A stretch of 64,000 bases of DNA from Ecdyonurus torrentis (lineage: Eukaryota > Arthropoda > Insecta > Ephemeroptera > Heptageniidae). Positions 25,950 to 39,032 of this stretch are shown here, piece by piece. A program made the translations under genes and the position numbers. The notes beneath the pieces were generated by a model. It ran no database searches. It was not told the origin of the DNA and saw only the letters and a list, made by a program, of their open reading frames with translations. Where the stretch lies: assembly GCA_949318235.1 (NCBI GenBank), contig OX439129.1, positions 31,334,243 to 31,398,242 of the forward strand, read 5' to 3'. How positions within the stretch are numbered: position 1 is the first letter of the stretch; every line of letters begins with the position of its first letter.

Positions 25950-26198
25950 ATACATCCCCCCCCCCCCCCAAAAATATATGTAGTAAATAATAATATACTT
26001 ACTATATTAATGTAATAAACCACTTAAATTAAATTGAATTTAATCAAAATGTCAGTGAGGATTTTTATTTATATTTTATTTATAATAAAATGGTGATATA
26101 CTTTGAGCTGGTATATCTCCATTATTATTATAATTACATTTACTTTATAATTTATTCCTAAATCATTTTGATTAAATTTTAAATATATTTTTGTGGTG

Positions 26199-26240
<42 letters not shown>

Positions 26241-27750
26241 TCTGTTGAAAGCACAACACAAGTTTAATAAAAACTCTCGTAAATATTGTATAAAATTCAT
26301 CATCTTATTTAGAGGTAAATGTACTTCATTTGTTACTATTCCTGCGTGTCAGAGCCTCATACGCATGAAATGGCAACCTATAAGTATACGTATAAACATC
26401 AAATAACATCAAAAAGACGAGAGAACAAAAAGTGTAATATTATACATGAGGGAAAAAAAAGTAGTTATACTCAACTTCTAAGCAAATATAAGCAGAAAAA
26501 TTATAGAAATAACAATGTACATTTAATGTAAAATATTATTATAAGTTAATGTTTAAATATTAATGTTATATAAATATATAATATAAGCATCACACATATA
26601 ACATACACACAAAAAAAATGTTCCTTTTTAATGAAAGTTAGTTGTATAAAAAGTAAATAAAGAGCTATAAAAAAAATAAATATTATATTGGAGGCTTGTT
26701 CATAATTTATCTTATTGTTAGTTAAAGTATAATATAATAAAAAAAAATTGTTGTGCATTATATTTAAATGTTGTTTAAAATAAAATAAAAAGCAGTAAAA
26801 ACAAGTAATTAAAATAGTATCTATAATTGATGCTTAAAGAAAATATTATTAAAACAATGTATTATTATAACTGTGATTATGTTAATGTATAAAATATAAG
26901 TAATAATTGTAAAAGTAGTTTTAGTAGTATACGTATAAATAATATAGCAAGCGTTTTATTTCTTTTCTTTTACTTATGACACATATTTATACATATATAA
27001 GTTCTATATTTAATGAAATTATATATGTATAAAAAACACATTAGGAAACAAAGTTTAAAAACAAAAAACAGAAACAAAAACAGATTTTAACGTGTTTTGA
27101 GAGACATTTTTCTCAAACTTCGGAAAATACGGGATATGTGAAAAAAATAAATAATATATTATAATATGTATTATATTATAACAAACCCAAATAAAATACT
27201 TAGATGTTGCATATCATACATAATATATTATAATATAACAGTTGTAAATTTTAAAAATATATATATAAAAAAAATAATATTATTATAAAAATAATTATTA
27301 AATGTTTTAAAAAATATTATAGTTTAAAGAAAGATGATTGTGATAAGAAGATTTAAATTTTTAATTCAGTGGTGATTATTATTATTATTGTATTAAAATA
27401 ATTTTAAAAAAAATTCCTTATTAAGTGACCAGACATTAAAGTGGCAAAAAAATACATCAAAAAATTGGACTGAAACAACGATTGAAAATGGAAAAAGAAA
27501 GTTTTAATTCGTCTATTTAAACTATATATATATGTATACATATAGATGTACAACATTAGTGTAATATAAAAATGTCTGTATCTGAAATGTGTAAAATCTC
27601 TATTAATAATGCTTTTCTTATGTAAATATTATATGTGCTTTATCTATTGTTATTTTCAATATGGTTATGCTCACATAATTTTCATGCTTTGTGAGACCCA
27701 TGCCCAAATTGTATGAATGTTGTGTAAATAAAACCAAAAATAAAAATAAA
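25950..27750 (+). other. Probable 3' untranslated region
   Basis: No coding signal follows the stop. A run of 14 C residues (25956-25969) begins six bases after the stop codon, which is remarkable in such AT-rich DNA. A first AATAAA lies at 26014-26019; the better candidate for the transcript end is the AATAAA at 27727-27732. A poly(A) run of about 36 bases (26203-26238) lies inside and could be a source of internal priming in cDNA data. The true 3' end cannot be decided from sequence alone. Confidence 0.45.
27727..27732 (+). terminator. Candidate poly(A) signal
   Basis: AATAAA following a GC-richer stretch (CTTTGTGAGACCCATGCCC) and followed by an A-rich tract and then GTTGG/TTGGTG, a plausible GU-rich downstream element. 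An earlier AATAAA at 26014 could be used instead or as well. Confidence 0.4.
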
Positions 27751-27814
27751 TAAATAAATAAATCAGTTGGACTTTGGTGTATTAATAATTATTTACATTA
27801 TTTAAGATATTTAA

Positions 27815-28235
27815 AGATAGATAGAAACACATAAAAAAGAGAGGTAAAAGATTTTTGGGGAATGGGAGATAATGAGCTTAGTTCAGGGACCCCGCAAAAG
27901 AGAGTGCATACGGCGCACTATGCGTCAAGATACTACATACAAGATAGCGACACCAACTGGTCCCATGTAAATTTTAGCGGCATTGCGATTGGTCAATATT
28001 GATCACGTGACGTTCAACTCGGGCGCTGATTGGCTTAGAGGCTCATTTTGAATTTCGCGGCGGCCCAATTTGGTCGAGCGTGTCCTTATCTTGTATGTAG
28101 TATCTTGTATGCGTCATATTTCGGCCTGGGTTTGAATATTTTTCTCTCTCTTTTGCGGGGTCCCTGAACTAAGCTCATTATCTCCCATTCCCCAAGAATC
28201 TTTTACCTCTCTTTTTTATGTGTTTCTATCTATCT
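27815..28235. mobile_element. TTAA-flanked MITE, family D (about 421 bp)
   Basis: Terminal inverted repeats of about 93 bp with very few mismatches: AGATAGATAGAAACAC at the left and its complement at the right, extending inward through GGGAATGGGAGATAATGAGC to the CCCTGAACTAAGC region. Flanked by TTAA (27811-27814, and at 28237-28240 with one extra T). A second inverted pair lies inside: AAGATACTACATACAAGATA near 27928 and its complement near 28088. The core is GC-rich, with GATTGGTCAATATTGATCACGTGACG. No coding capacity. Confidence 0.8.
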
Positions 28236-29153
28236 TTTAATTATCAACCTATCGCAAAGTCATTTTTTTCCTAATTATATATTATTTAAGATATGATAGT
28301 AAATAGTCACCTATAACTTTTAAATCTCTTTAATTATTTTTAATATAATACATTAATGATAACAAAAAACATTTTTAAATGAAGAAACATAAAAATGCAT
28401 AAGATTTAGTGATATGATAAAGTTTAATTAAATAAATAAATTGAAGAAATGTATGTTTCAAAAGTAATCTTGAATATTTAGAATATTTATTTATATATAT
28501 AAAAAAAAATGTAAGATCCTTTTACTTTTTAGATAAAGAAAAAATGGTTAACCATAGTAATCTTTAGGGTTTTATAAGATTTAAATAAAATTCAAACAAA
28601 AAACATTCTTAATCTCTTTAAAAAATTTACATTTTAACCACAAAACTACTCTTATATATATATATAAAAATCGATATTTAATTCTGGACATTTTTAGGGA
28701 TTTAGTATAGACACCGATTATGCAAAGAACTCAACACACAGAATGCTACATAGAATTCTACCACAGAACATTTGAATCTTGATTATAAAGGGGTTGCTTT
28801 CAATTCTGCATGATAACAATTATTATAATATTCTACCCAATAGTACTTAAGTTACAACAACTGTCCAGTTAGGCTGACCTCACCGTACAACTTCACAACA
28901 TCACACAAAGGTACGTAATAAAATTTATACATTTAACAAATGTACTTTTACTCATCATTTATTTAACAATGAAACTTGATTAAGTAATTTATTAATTAAT
29001 ATTCAATACTATAGTAGTTAAGAACTCATTCTTTTACCGTAGTAGATAGCCATTGTAAAGTAACGTAATTTATTTTGTATTACAATTTATTTGAAAGCTA
29101 ATAGTTGTCTCTATCTTTTTTATTGTAAGAGTAAAAAAAACTTTTTTTTTTAA
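28236..29153. other. AT-rich stretch without recognised feature
   Basis: Nothing coding or repetitive recognised; homopolymer-rich. Confidence 0.45.
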
Positions 29154-29465
29154 ATTATTCATAAACCATATGAAACAATATGCTCGTTTTAATGTTTAAA
29201 CACAAAAAAAGAATCTCTAAAACTGTCAACAATTTTTACCAGAATATAAATGTGACCCCACAAGAAAGCGTGAACATACTGTAAAGTATGTTATTTGCGT
29301 GACTATTCCTGTTTCTGACGTCAAACAAAAATTTAGTATGAAAATGTTGTGCTGGTTGCATAAGTTGAAATTTTCTGATCTCTGCTACAGTTTTTAGGCA
29401 AACTTATGTAAGTTCCATCAAGTTTTTTTAATGTAAATGCTAATGTTTTGTTCTGGTCTATTCCT
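29154..29465 (-). mobile_element. TTAA-flanked MITE, family B copy 2 (312 bp, reverse)
   Basis: Reverse-orientation relative of 20862-21197: it shares the segment ending ATTTTTACCAG and the block around CAGAAAATTTC and CAGTAGTGATC in complement. Its left terminus is degraded; the right terminus GGTCTATTCCT is intact and abuts TTAA at 29466-29469. A perfect TGACGTCA lies at 29316-29323. Overlapping short frames here are not genes. Confidence 0.75.
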
Positions 29466-29469
29466 TTAA

Positions 29470-29623
29470 AGGCATAGAACACTTTCAACAAAAACATGTC
29501 TAGTATCATAACAAACCTAAATATCAACGTTAATTAGAAATCAATGACTCCGGTCAATTTTTCGTTTATATTTAGGTATGTTAGGATACCAGACATGTTT
29601 TTTGTTCAATGTGTTCTATTCCT
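29470..29623. mobile_element. TTAA-flanked MITE, family C short copy (154 bp)
   Basis: Begins AGGCATAGAACACTTTC and ends in the inverted GTGTTCTATTCCT; flanked by TTAA at 29466-29469 and 29624-29627. The arms match the arms of the longer palindrome at 40092-40400 (shared AATCAATGACTCCGG). The left TTAA is shared with the neighbouring family B copy. Confidence 0.75.
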
Positions 29624-29627
29624 TTAA

Positions 29628-30597
29628 TATAAATTTTTTAATATGTTTTGTTTAAATATGCATATTAATTAAGTCACTCATTTAAGTGTATATTGTGAGC
29701 TATGAACATAATAAATTACGAGAAAAGGTTCTAATGTGTTAATTGCATTATGAAATTTTAATTTTTTTTCTTTTACTTTTGTACGTCAAATGCTAATGGA
29801 AAATACAAGAAGGTAGTATACAAATACTTTTTTTTTTAATAAGTTTTTAATTAATTTAATTTCATTTACTTTATTTCCCACCCTTTTTTTATATATACTT
29901 GTTGGTAATAATCGTATTAAAAAGAATTCTTTTTAAGTATGAAATTTAATTTGTTATGTTCATATAATAATAATAAATTCATACATTAACTTTTATTGAA
30001 AGAAAAGAATAATATTTCAATATTCATTTAAGCAAACTTTATTTTCAATCATAAAGGTTATATATATTGAATTGAAACAAGCTTATCTTTTATTAAAATA
30101 TAAAATAAAAAGGAAAAGTAAGAACAAATCATATTGATAAAAAAAAATTGTAATGATTTTGATTTGCTTCGATAGATACTGTATTTAATTATAAAAACTT
30201 TTTGTGAAGTAAAAGTACTTTATATTCAAAAACTAATTTAGCATTGACATTAGAAAAATATTTTCAATGAAAGTTAATGAGAATCTTTTGTTTGATTTAT
30301 TCCTTCAATCGTGTGACTTCTTGGCAACAATAAGAATCACATAAAAGCGACTACATAAAACTGTATATAAATTGTATTTGAAACTGTTTAGTCTTATTTA
30401 GTGCAAATTTTAATGATTACTTCAAACTTTTGAATAAAATCTTTATATTATGAGAAATGTACTTTTAGAGCATACTTAAATAGTCTTAGAGTTTGTATTT
30501 GAAGTTTTTGACTGTAAAATTATAAAGCATTGAGCATTGAGTTTGATTTTTTTTTCTTCTTAATATGACAATTTAAGGGATGTAGAGTTTTTTCCTT
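29628..30597. other. AT-rich stretch without recognised feature
   Basis: Nothing coding or clearly repetitive recognised. Confidence 0.45.
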
Positions 30598-30601
30598 TTA
30601 A

Positions 30602-30993
30602 GGCGGTGGGGGACCGACTTGGACCGGAAATCGCTAAAAGAACAACTATATTTTCCCAATAATTTTTTGTACATGATTTAGTTCCAATAAAACAAACACT
30701 ATAATTTTCAAATAAAACAAAGTAAATTTAAAATATATTTTTTTATACCAAAAAAAATTTTAATTATATTTTTAATTGTAAAAAAGTTTCTAATTTGACT
30801 AAAATTTCCCGCTCAAATTTGAATTTCCACATTTACATGTTATCTTTAAAGTGTAATAACTTTAATATTTGATCGTGTTTTCACATGTTTGACATAACTA
30901 AATTTTTAAGTAACATTTCTTCTTTACTTTGTGTTATTTATTATTATTCGCAACCGTCCTAGTTTGCGAGATAACAGTCGGTCACCTACCCCC
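30602..30993. mobile_element. TTAA-flanked MITE, family E/F (392 bp)
   Basis: Starts GGCGGTGGGGGACCGAC and ends with the inverted counterpart GTCGGTCACCTACCCCC; TTAA lies at 30598-30601 and 30994-30997. The termini resemble those of 53048-53369 and fit a common pattern GG-N-RGTRG-N-G-N-ACC. The interior is AT-rich and non-coding. The strings GGATGTAGAGT (left flank) and AGATGTAGAGT (right flank) occur at nearly the same distance outside both ends. Confidence 0.75.
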
Positions 30994-30997
30994 TTAA

Positions 30998-31849
30998 GAA
31001 GATGTAGAGTATTATAAATATGTGTTTATTTTCAAAGACAACTTATGCAAATAAACCTTTGTTTATATTTCAGTTATATGACCTATGGCTACAGTAAAGT
31101 CTAAATTGCGTGTATATTTTCAACTTGATATTTTAAGTTATATAATTTCAAACAACACCATATTTTTGTATAGTTACAAGCTAAATATAAATCAAAATAA
31201 TATTTTTTAAATTTGAATTTTAACAATAAATAATTCTATTTAATAAACATACCGACTGAATTACTTAATTTTGCATGGTATTAGCACATATAGCAATTGT
31301 AGTTCTAATTTGGATGTAAATAAACATTTATATTATTAGTAACTAAATAAACAAACATGTTTTGCCAAATGTGCTTGTATAATTATTAACGCAATTGTCC
31401 TTGTTATTATATGATTAACATTCCGTTAAACAAACACGCTTTTTTTTTAATCATCGTGGTTCATTTAATGTTAGTAATATACTTCTTCATTTTCTTCTCT
31501 TGTATAATCATTTCATAAAGCAAATAAAATTACATAGCTGTCGTGTCTCCCTGATTACCAAATAACTTACAGATTCACTAACGAACCATTACAATTGCAT
31601 TTTATATTCTTGTTTACTTCTTTAAGCTGTGACAGTTTTTGATATTTTAAGTAAAAAAAGAGAAAGAAAATAAAACTTAAATGAGAACTCGCCTTGAAAA
31701 TACTTTTAAGATTTATTGCATTGTATGCCACACACACACACAGATGCTTATTTATAGAATCAATAACTTTTTCTTTGCGTTATTGTGTTTTCGTGCTACA
31801 TCATTACCGTAGTGCCATCAAGTCATTATCTTATTGACGTTTACAATGG
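30998..31849. other. AT-rich stretch without recognised feature
   Basis: Nothing coding recognised; a short CA repeat near 31731. Confidence 0.45.
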
Positions 31850-32105
31850 ACAGGCTGGCTACAACCTAAATATACATTCAGCCCGGCATTCACCATGACA
31901 AGCTAGAAAACTCTAGGCAGGCTGGACGATGCAATCATAACTATCATGCACCTCCTGAATTTGTTGACATGGAATATATAAACATGTATACATATTACAT
32001 ACATACAGTACGCACTGAATAGTGGCTCAAATCTGTGCTTGGTAAGTACTACAGGAGTTAACGAGTCATCTGCCTTTACCACTCCGCCATATACCAGCTC
32101 GTTTA
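31850..32105 (-). mobile_element. tRNA-derived SINE, minus strand
   Basis: On the minus strand the head reads TGGCGGAGTGGT, a perfect RNA polymerase III A box, at 32078-32089. A diverged B box AGATTTGAGCC follows at 32024-32034, about 44 bp downstream, the right spacing for a tRNA-like promoter. The body then runs to about 31850 and includes GGTGAATGCCGGG (31882-31894), shared with the SINE at 5262-5530. No clear poly(A) tail is left. tRNA-SINEs are copied by LINE reverse transcriptases; no LINE is seen here. Confidence 0.7.
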
Positions 32106-33285
32106 TTATTGTTTTTTCTACATTATATATTGTGATTTTTGTGGAATTATTTTTTTAGCAATACTTGGATGAAATGATTTTTTTTTCATATAACATTTTC
32201 AAATACTTTTATTATGGTAATAAGTGAAGCATATCGATATATTGTGCTGGTTTTATTATAAATAAAAATTAGGTTTTGTACTTCTATCAGCAGCAATATT
32301 TGATTTATTTATATTCGATTGCTAAGTAACCAAAACGACAGTTTTAGATTGCAATATACAATAACGTAACATAAAAATAATATTAAAAACACAAAGTTAT
32401 ATCCTTTTAAAATGTGTATGCTATTCCTTTCAAAAATTAATTTATTCCAAAAAGATTTTTTAATTATTTCTCTATTATTAAAAAAAATGTAATAAAAATT
32501 TCTTGATTAAAAGAATTTTAATTATAAAGATTTTTTTTCTTGAAACCTGATATAAAAAAGTGAACTTCTAAACTTTTTTTTTTCTTCATAAAACAAAAAT
32601 ATTAGTGAATCCTATGAAGAAGTACGTACGCAAAACTCTTTTGCTTTGATAATGAAAAGAGGAAACAGTATAAAGTATTGTATATTCATTATAAAATAAA
32701 TGCTCTCTTTTGTATATATATAAATATGTAACTAATTTAAAGTAGGTATTAGTTTTTTTTTTCTTCCTTTTTTAAAGAGTAAGTTGCGCTGTTTTTATTC
32801 TTTCCTATAACAATAATTGTCATTTCATTACGAAAACTTTTATTTTATGGTACGTATTATATTACTTTTAATTAAAAAGTATGTATTTTTAAATTATTCT
32901 AAACAAACTTTTTTCAAGTTATTATTATTAACATTTTTTGTTGCTGTTGGTTTTATTCAAAAACGTTATAATTTGATGTAATATTTTTATTTTACTGTAT
33001 AAAGATAAACATTGGAACGTGATGAAAATTAAAATTTCTTTCTCTCTTGATTAATTACATGGCATGAAGAGATATAAAAGAAGGGGGGAAAAAACTTATT
33101 GTTTTTTTTTTTTTTTTTTCATTTTTTTTTTCTGTAGCAATAATAAACAAATAGAAAAACCTTTTTATTTCAGCAAAACATAAATTTTGGATTGATTATA
33201 AATTGCTTTTAAAGTTATATAATATAACAATGAAAAATTTAAATATACATTATATTTTATTTCTTTATAAAAATAATTATTTTAT

Positions 33286-33399
<114 letters not shown>

Positions 33400-33749
33400 C
33401 TTTTAATAAGGCTTTTCTGTTTGAAACAATGAAAAAAAAAATCTTTGTAAATTAAATTAACGTGAACATTTTTGAATATCAATAAACAATATTTATACTG
33501 TTGAGAATTATTGAGTTGAAAAATATTAATTCCAGTTTGTATTTTGTTTTTTATATTTACATTTTTTTTAAATCAAGATTAATGTTATTTCCTATAATAT
33601 AAATTGTCGATTGAAAAATATAATAGGAGGATATTATAAAGGATTTCAAATATATGGAATCATATTCATATTGTTAATGAAATACAAAAATATTGAAATA
33701 ATTTTTAATATAAAAAGTTTCATACCTCTATAAAAACGTTAAAAACGTG

Positions 33750-33787
<38 letters not shown>

Positions 33788-33980
33788 TTTTTAATGAAAC
33801 TGTAAAACTTAATAACTGAAAACAGTCCTTCAAAGTTTCGTTATATTTTCACCTAAGTTTGATTTTAATAACGATTATCAGCAATCTTCCAAATTTGAAG
33901 CCGAATCAATTACAATCTAATATGGTTATTAAAATAGAAATACATTTTTTAGTCATCATGACTATAAGATATAAGATTTT

Positions 33981-34019
33981 TTACGTTCCATTATTACGTT
34001 CCATTTATTACGTTCCGTT
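33981..34019. repeat. Short tandem repeat, TTACGTTCC units
   Basis: Three units of TTACGTTCC separated by ATTA-like spacers of 4-5 bases. Confidence 0.8.
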
Positions 34020-34035
34020 CTTTATATAGAGTAGA

Positions 34036-34041
<6 letters not shown>

Positions 34042-34090
<49 letters not shown>
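34042..34090. repeat. (AT)n microsatellite
   Basis: Pure AT repeat of about 49 bp. Confidence 0.95.
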
Positions 34091-34091
<1 letters not shown>

Positions 34092-34799
34092 CATACACAA
34101 TTATGTTTGGGTCAATAATATCTATTTAAAATTATAATTTAGTCCATGCAACTTTTAAAGAATCAAGAACAGACGATTTCTAAACTTTTCTTATGAAGGT
34201 TGTTATTTAATAAAATTAGAAAAACAAAATGTTGAACAAGAACATTGTAATATAAGAATGATGCAATCTTACTACGAAGTGCAATTAATTATGCACAGCT
34301 GTATTTTTTTATTTGCATCTTTTTTATATACATAAAAACGCTTGCAGATATAAAGTATGATGTCATATTTTAATTAAAAACACGTTCAAACAAATTTCAA
34401 CATCTCTGTTATTTAATGAGTCTCGTTTGCACTAGACATCAATTTATTGTATTATTATTGTATCTATATTATATTATTGTATATGGTAAGTATTAGTTTA
34501 ACATAGTAACCATAATTAAGGGCAAAGAGAGACAACTAATAGTTACTCAACTACAGCATGCTGATCATAATCCTTTTTCACAAATCCAAGGTAGTTTGAA
34601 GTGACCAAAATAAAAGTATGTATATCAACTAATTCTCTATATTTTTAAGATTAAATAAATCTTAATAAGATAAGTATATACTGTACTAGTTGTAATTAAA
34701 TAAAAAATTACGGCTTAATAGTCTTTTATGTGTGTGTGTTGTGTGTATATACTTTTGGTGGTTTATTTATCACTTATTTGAGTTACGTTATTTTTAATT

Positions 34800-34992
34800 T
34801 AAAATTTTGATTCTGATTGGCTCATGATGCAGAGTCCAAAAATATTGTGACGTCATATAAGTAATAACTAAAACGTCGGACTGAAATTAAATACAAAATC
34901 AACGTGCTCATTTCTTATTTATTAATAATAAGGTATGTTAATTATTATTTTAATATTATAAATGATAAAAAAAAGGTAAGTTTATCATACCT
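34800..34992 (+). mobile_element. Partial TTAA element related to family A
   Basis: Diverged relative of the right half of 295-683: it has TGACGTCA (34848-34855), then AAATACAAAATCAACGTG, then AAATGATAAAAAAAAGGTAAG, in the same order and similar spacing, and ends before TTAA (34993-34996). The matching left arm is missing or too diverged to see. Confidence 0.55.
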
Positions 34993-36045
34993 TTAAGAAT
35001 GACAAATGTAATAAAGATTACTTTTTCCTGGTCAATATAATGCTAGCAATACAATAAAAGAATTGCTAAGTAGAAACTGACATGCATAATATGAAATGTT
35101 CATCCTTATATAATATTCTGTATGGGGCATAACGGAAACGGAAATGTGCGAGACGGGTATCGTAAGCCCTTTTTGGTCCTTTGAGACACATTCAAAGCTT
35201 TATTCACAGCTTTGTTGATGTCCTAGCTACTATTATACTATATACATACACACTCTATACTCATGGGAATATTAACGTTTCAACAGATGAGGGTATATAC
35301 TATATTCAAAGTATATACTTCTATATATTACTATACTTCTTATACATCGATAAATTTATATATGGTGTCGTAATAAAATACTTGCATAATATAAGCTCAA
35401 GTAAAAAGAAATAATATGCGTTTCAGTATTTTATAGCGTACATCAGATTAATAGTAATACTTATTCATTGTTTTTATACGAAAAAGAAATTCATCAGGAT
35501 ATCCAGTATTAATTAAAAATACTTTGATAAATAATAGTAGATGTAACAACAAATAAGAGAAAGTTGATATTTTTTTAGTTATAAAATCTCTCTCCTCTTT
35601 TCTTCTTTTCTCGCACATAATAATTCTTTCAAAGCATCAAAGTTTTTTTTCGTATAACAACGCAACCTTCAAAATATTCAAAGCTTTTATAAAAAAGTTC
35701 ATAAATATAAAAAGTATTGCGTGTATTGACATTTGTATTCTTGGAACAATATCATGCGAGAGAAAATATATACTGTAGAAAATTTAAAGTACATGTCAAA
35801 ATTCATATAGTTTAAAAAAAAAAAAAAGTAAACGAAAGCTTTATTATATTTAAAATAATATTTCTCTGTACATGCACACATAAAAATATAATATATTGGC
35901 ATTTTCATAAATATAACAATAATACAATTTCAAATATTTTTAATAATATTGGAGTTTTTTTTTCTTTTTTAAATATACAAACTCTGGAATTGAAAACTTT
36001 TCTATCTATACTAAGGGCAAAATAAGATTATTACGTACAAATTTT

Positions 36046-36083
<38 letters not shown>

Positions 36084-36962
36084 TATATCTTTGAAGTTAT
36101 TATATTATAAAAGAAATATATGACTTTTTTTCATATCCAGTCACCACATGGTACTTATACATTGGTTTTGCAAACTGTCGATACAGGAATTTAATATAAG
36201 TTCTAATGCCTAAGGCAATGTAAAAACTTGAGAGTAGCAGGGAGGGGTACAAAATGATTGTGCGGTTTATGGATTAATACATGAATGTGTATGTACATGA
36301 ATATATAAAGTTTACTTTTTATGATGACTGATATCTAGCAACCTAGCAAACATTTTTTTATGTAATATGCTTTAGGCAACTTCTTTGTCACCTGACAACT
36401 TTTTTCTCAAGAAAAGAAAAAAATAAATATGACTAAAAAAATTTAAGTTTTTCGAAGTATATTTCATAAAATTAAGTGCGCAGAAGGATTTTTTTATTAA
36501 AAATATTTGTATGCATATTATACTTATATTCCGTTTTTAATGTTAGCACAATGCTGTTTATGTTAATATCAATTATTGAGCTTTAAAAGCAGCATTAAGT
36601 AAAAATAATAATAATGAAATAAAAGCCTCATTTGCTGTGTAAAACAATGAGTTCGATGATTTTGCACTTTATTTTTTAAAGCGATTGAATTAAACCTCAA
36701 GCACTTTTTTTATTTTGCGCAGTAAAATATAAAATCAATCAGAAAGGTGTTTTCTAAATCACATTATTTTAACAAAATCTTAATAATCACCACAAAAGCT
36801 ATTATATTGTACTTAAAGAGATCTTGACCTTAAAAAATTTAAACTAAAAACGTAAAATTCATGAGACTGGACCATCATTCATACTGATACTATGTCCCTC
36901 AACCCTTTCTAAGCACTCATGAAATAGGGTTACAAAACTGTAGGAAACTGTAGAAAACTTTA

Positions 36963-36986
36963 GGAATTCATAACGTTATGAATTCC
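36963..36986. repeat. Perfect 24-bp palindrome
   Basis: GGAATTCATAAC is followed directly by its exact reverse complement, with no spacer. Confidence 0.9.
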
Positions 36987-37609
36987 GGGACTACAATAGA
37001 AATTGTAGCGCCTACTTTACAAGTTTTCTCTCCAGTTTGTGAGGCTACAGAAGGGACATAATATTTGTATGTAAAATATTACGTCCCATCTCGTAAATAA
37101 TCATTGTCATTTTTTTTTTTTTTTTAGGTGTGTACTTAAAGTAATAAATGCTTACAAGATATGAAGCTAGTTCATTATGGTGCCTTAAATTTCACACATA
37201 CAGAAATATTACACAGTTTTTATATTTTGTAATGAAACGTTTGTAAATGTAATACGTCAGGAGGATATAGAGTTAGTTTATGAGATCAAACTGACGCAAT
37301 AAATTGTATCAAAAGTTTTGCAGAAAGTTTGCAATTACATTTGAAAAGCTCTAGTAGCATATTATTATTATCTGTAGTTATAATTACATTAACCATTCAT
37401 ACTCATAGGTCATTCAAAATATAATGAGGTCTCAGAACTTGAACAAATATTACAAACAGTGCTATAGTGTTTTGTGTATTGCACATAATTATGAGACATT
37501 TTCCTTTACAATTTCGTATTCTTGAATTAAGTAACTTTGAAAGTTACTAATGTATCAATCAGTTAATAAAAAAAGTTGTCAAAGTGAAATCATGCTAGAC
37601 AAGGGTAGA

Positions 37610-37692
37610 ATTGGGCTTTGAGTTTTATACTGGGACAATTCCATATAAGCCCAATGTTAATTAGAATTCCTTTGCCGGGACCATTCCCGGCA
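37610..37692. repeat. Pair of hairpins
   Basis: ATTGGGCTT (37610-37618) pairs with AAGCCCAAT (37647-37655). A second hairpin TGCCGGGA / TCCCGGCA (37673-37680 and 37685-37692) has a 4-base loop. Likely remains of a foldback element; a transcribed hairpin is possible but unsupported. Confidence 0.6.
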
Positions 37693-38021
37693 TATTTCAC
37701 ATCACTTTTACCCCTGATGCTAAATCATACTACACATTTAATATGTTTTTAAAAAATTAAGTCAAATTGTGCCAAATTTGAATCATACAATATGCGTTAG
37801 ACCTTATGAGGCTTTATAAATGTTTTTTTTCTCCTTTTTATTAGTCTTGAGCTCTGAAATTGTTTGATCATGCAGTAGGTAAAGTATTAAAATTGTAGAC
37901 AGTCAACTTGTAAAGTCTGCATGGAAGTATGTAGCAATCATAGCACTCAACGCATTTTTTTACGAGAATAACAATTTAAATTATTGCTTGTTATTTTTTA
38001 TTTAAAATGTTTTCCGTGCTA

Positions 38022-38040
38022 TCTCTCTTTCTCTCTCTCT

Positions 38041-38123
<83 letters not shown>
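38022..38123. repeat. (CT)n microsatellite
   Basis: Long CT tract, uninterrupted from 38043. Confidence 0.95.
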
Positions 38124-38125
<2 letters not shown>

Positions 38126-39032
38126 CTCTTTCCTTCTCTTATAGCTATAGTTATAATTCATAATATTATTGCAAACTGTTCCACGGTTCGTGGAATGTTC
38201 AATATGAATAAAAACAATCCAGCTCTACTGTATTTCCACAAAATGTTAACTTTTTTGTATCGTTTTTTTTTTATTATTATTATTATTATTTTACAAAACT
38301 TCTCAGGTTAATTTACATGTTAACATTTTCATTCATTTTATTCTACAACATTTTACAAAGCAATTATACACGGCTGGTAGATAATTATTTATTTATTTCT
38401 ACCATAATAATACAATGAAATTGTACGTTTGACTAAATGAGATAGAAAAGAATAATTTATGAATTCAGAATAGTAATTAATATTATAACATTAAACATGA
38501 TGATTATGATGAAATGGTTATCAAATTACTAAAATTTAGTAAAAAAAAATCAATTACTACTATTATATAATATTTATATGCTAAAATTTAAGAACTAATT
38601 AATAAAAATAATTGAACTTATTGTTGATTTAAAATTTATATAAGTTGAGTGATGTAAACAACATTTTTATAAAATATATAAAAATAGAAGGACGTCTCAT
38701 TACAATTTTCAATTATTGTAAATAATGACTATAGAACAATGCTTGTTGTAACTATATTTGTTACTATGAACTGCCTGGGTCAATAAAGTTTCTTATCTCT
38801 TTTACTATGATAAAGCCCTTGCCAGTTTCCTTTACCCTCCATTTGTTTTACATTTTTAATGTAAAATATAGCTCTGATAAAAGTTTCTTATTATTATAGT
38901 TTATATTATAATGATTTTTTTTTCTTTTGTACAGAAAATGTAACGTGTAGAATACTGAATTTCACATATACGTAAATAATTTTTCTTATGTCAGTTTTAG
39001 TAATTTAATTTATTATGAAACATTTCTTTTAA

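Larger units (their letters stand above)
34997..39028. other. AT-rich block, no gene seen
   Basis: Contains a poly(A) run (about 36048-36080), a long CT tract, and several hairpins at 36963-36986, 37053-37087, 37610-37655 and 37673-37692. No coding sequence recognised. Confidence 0.5.
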
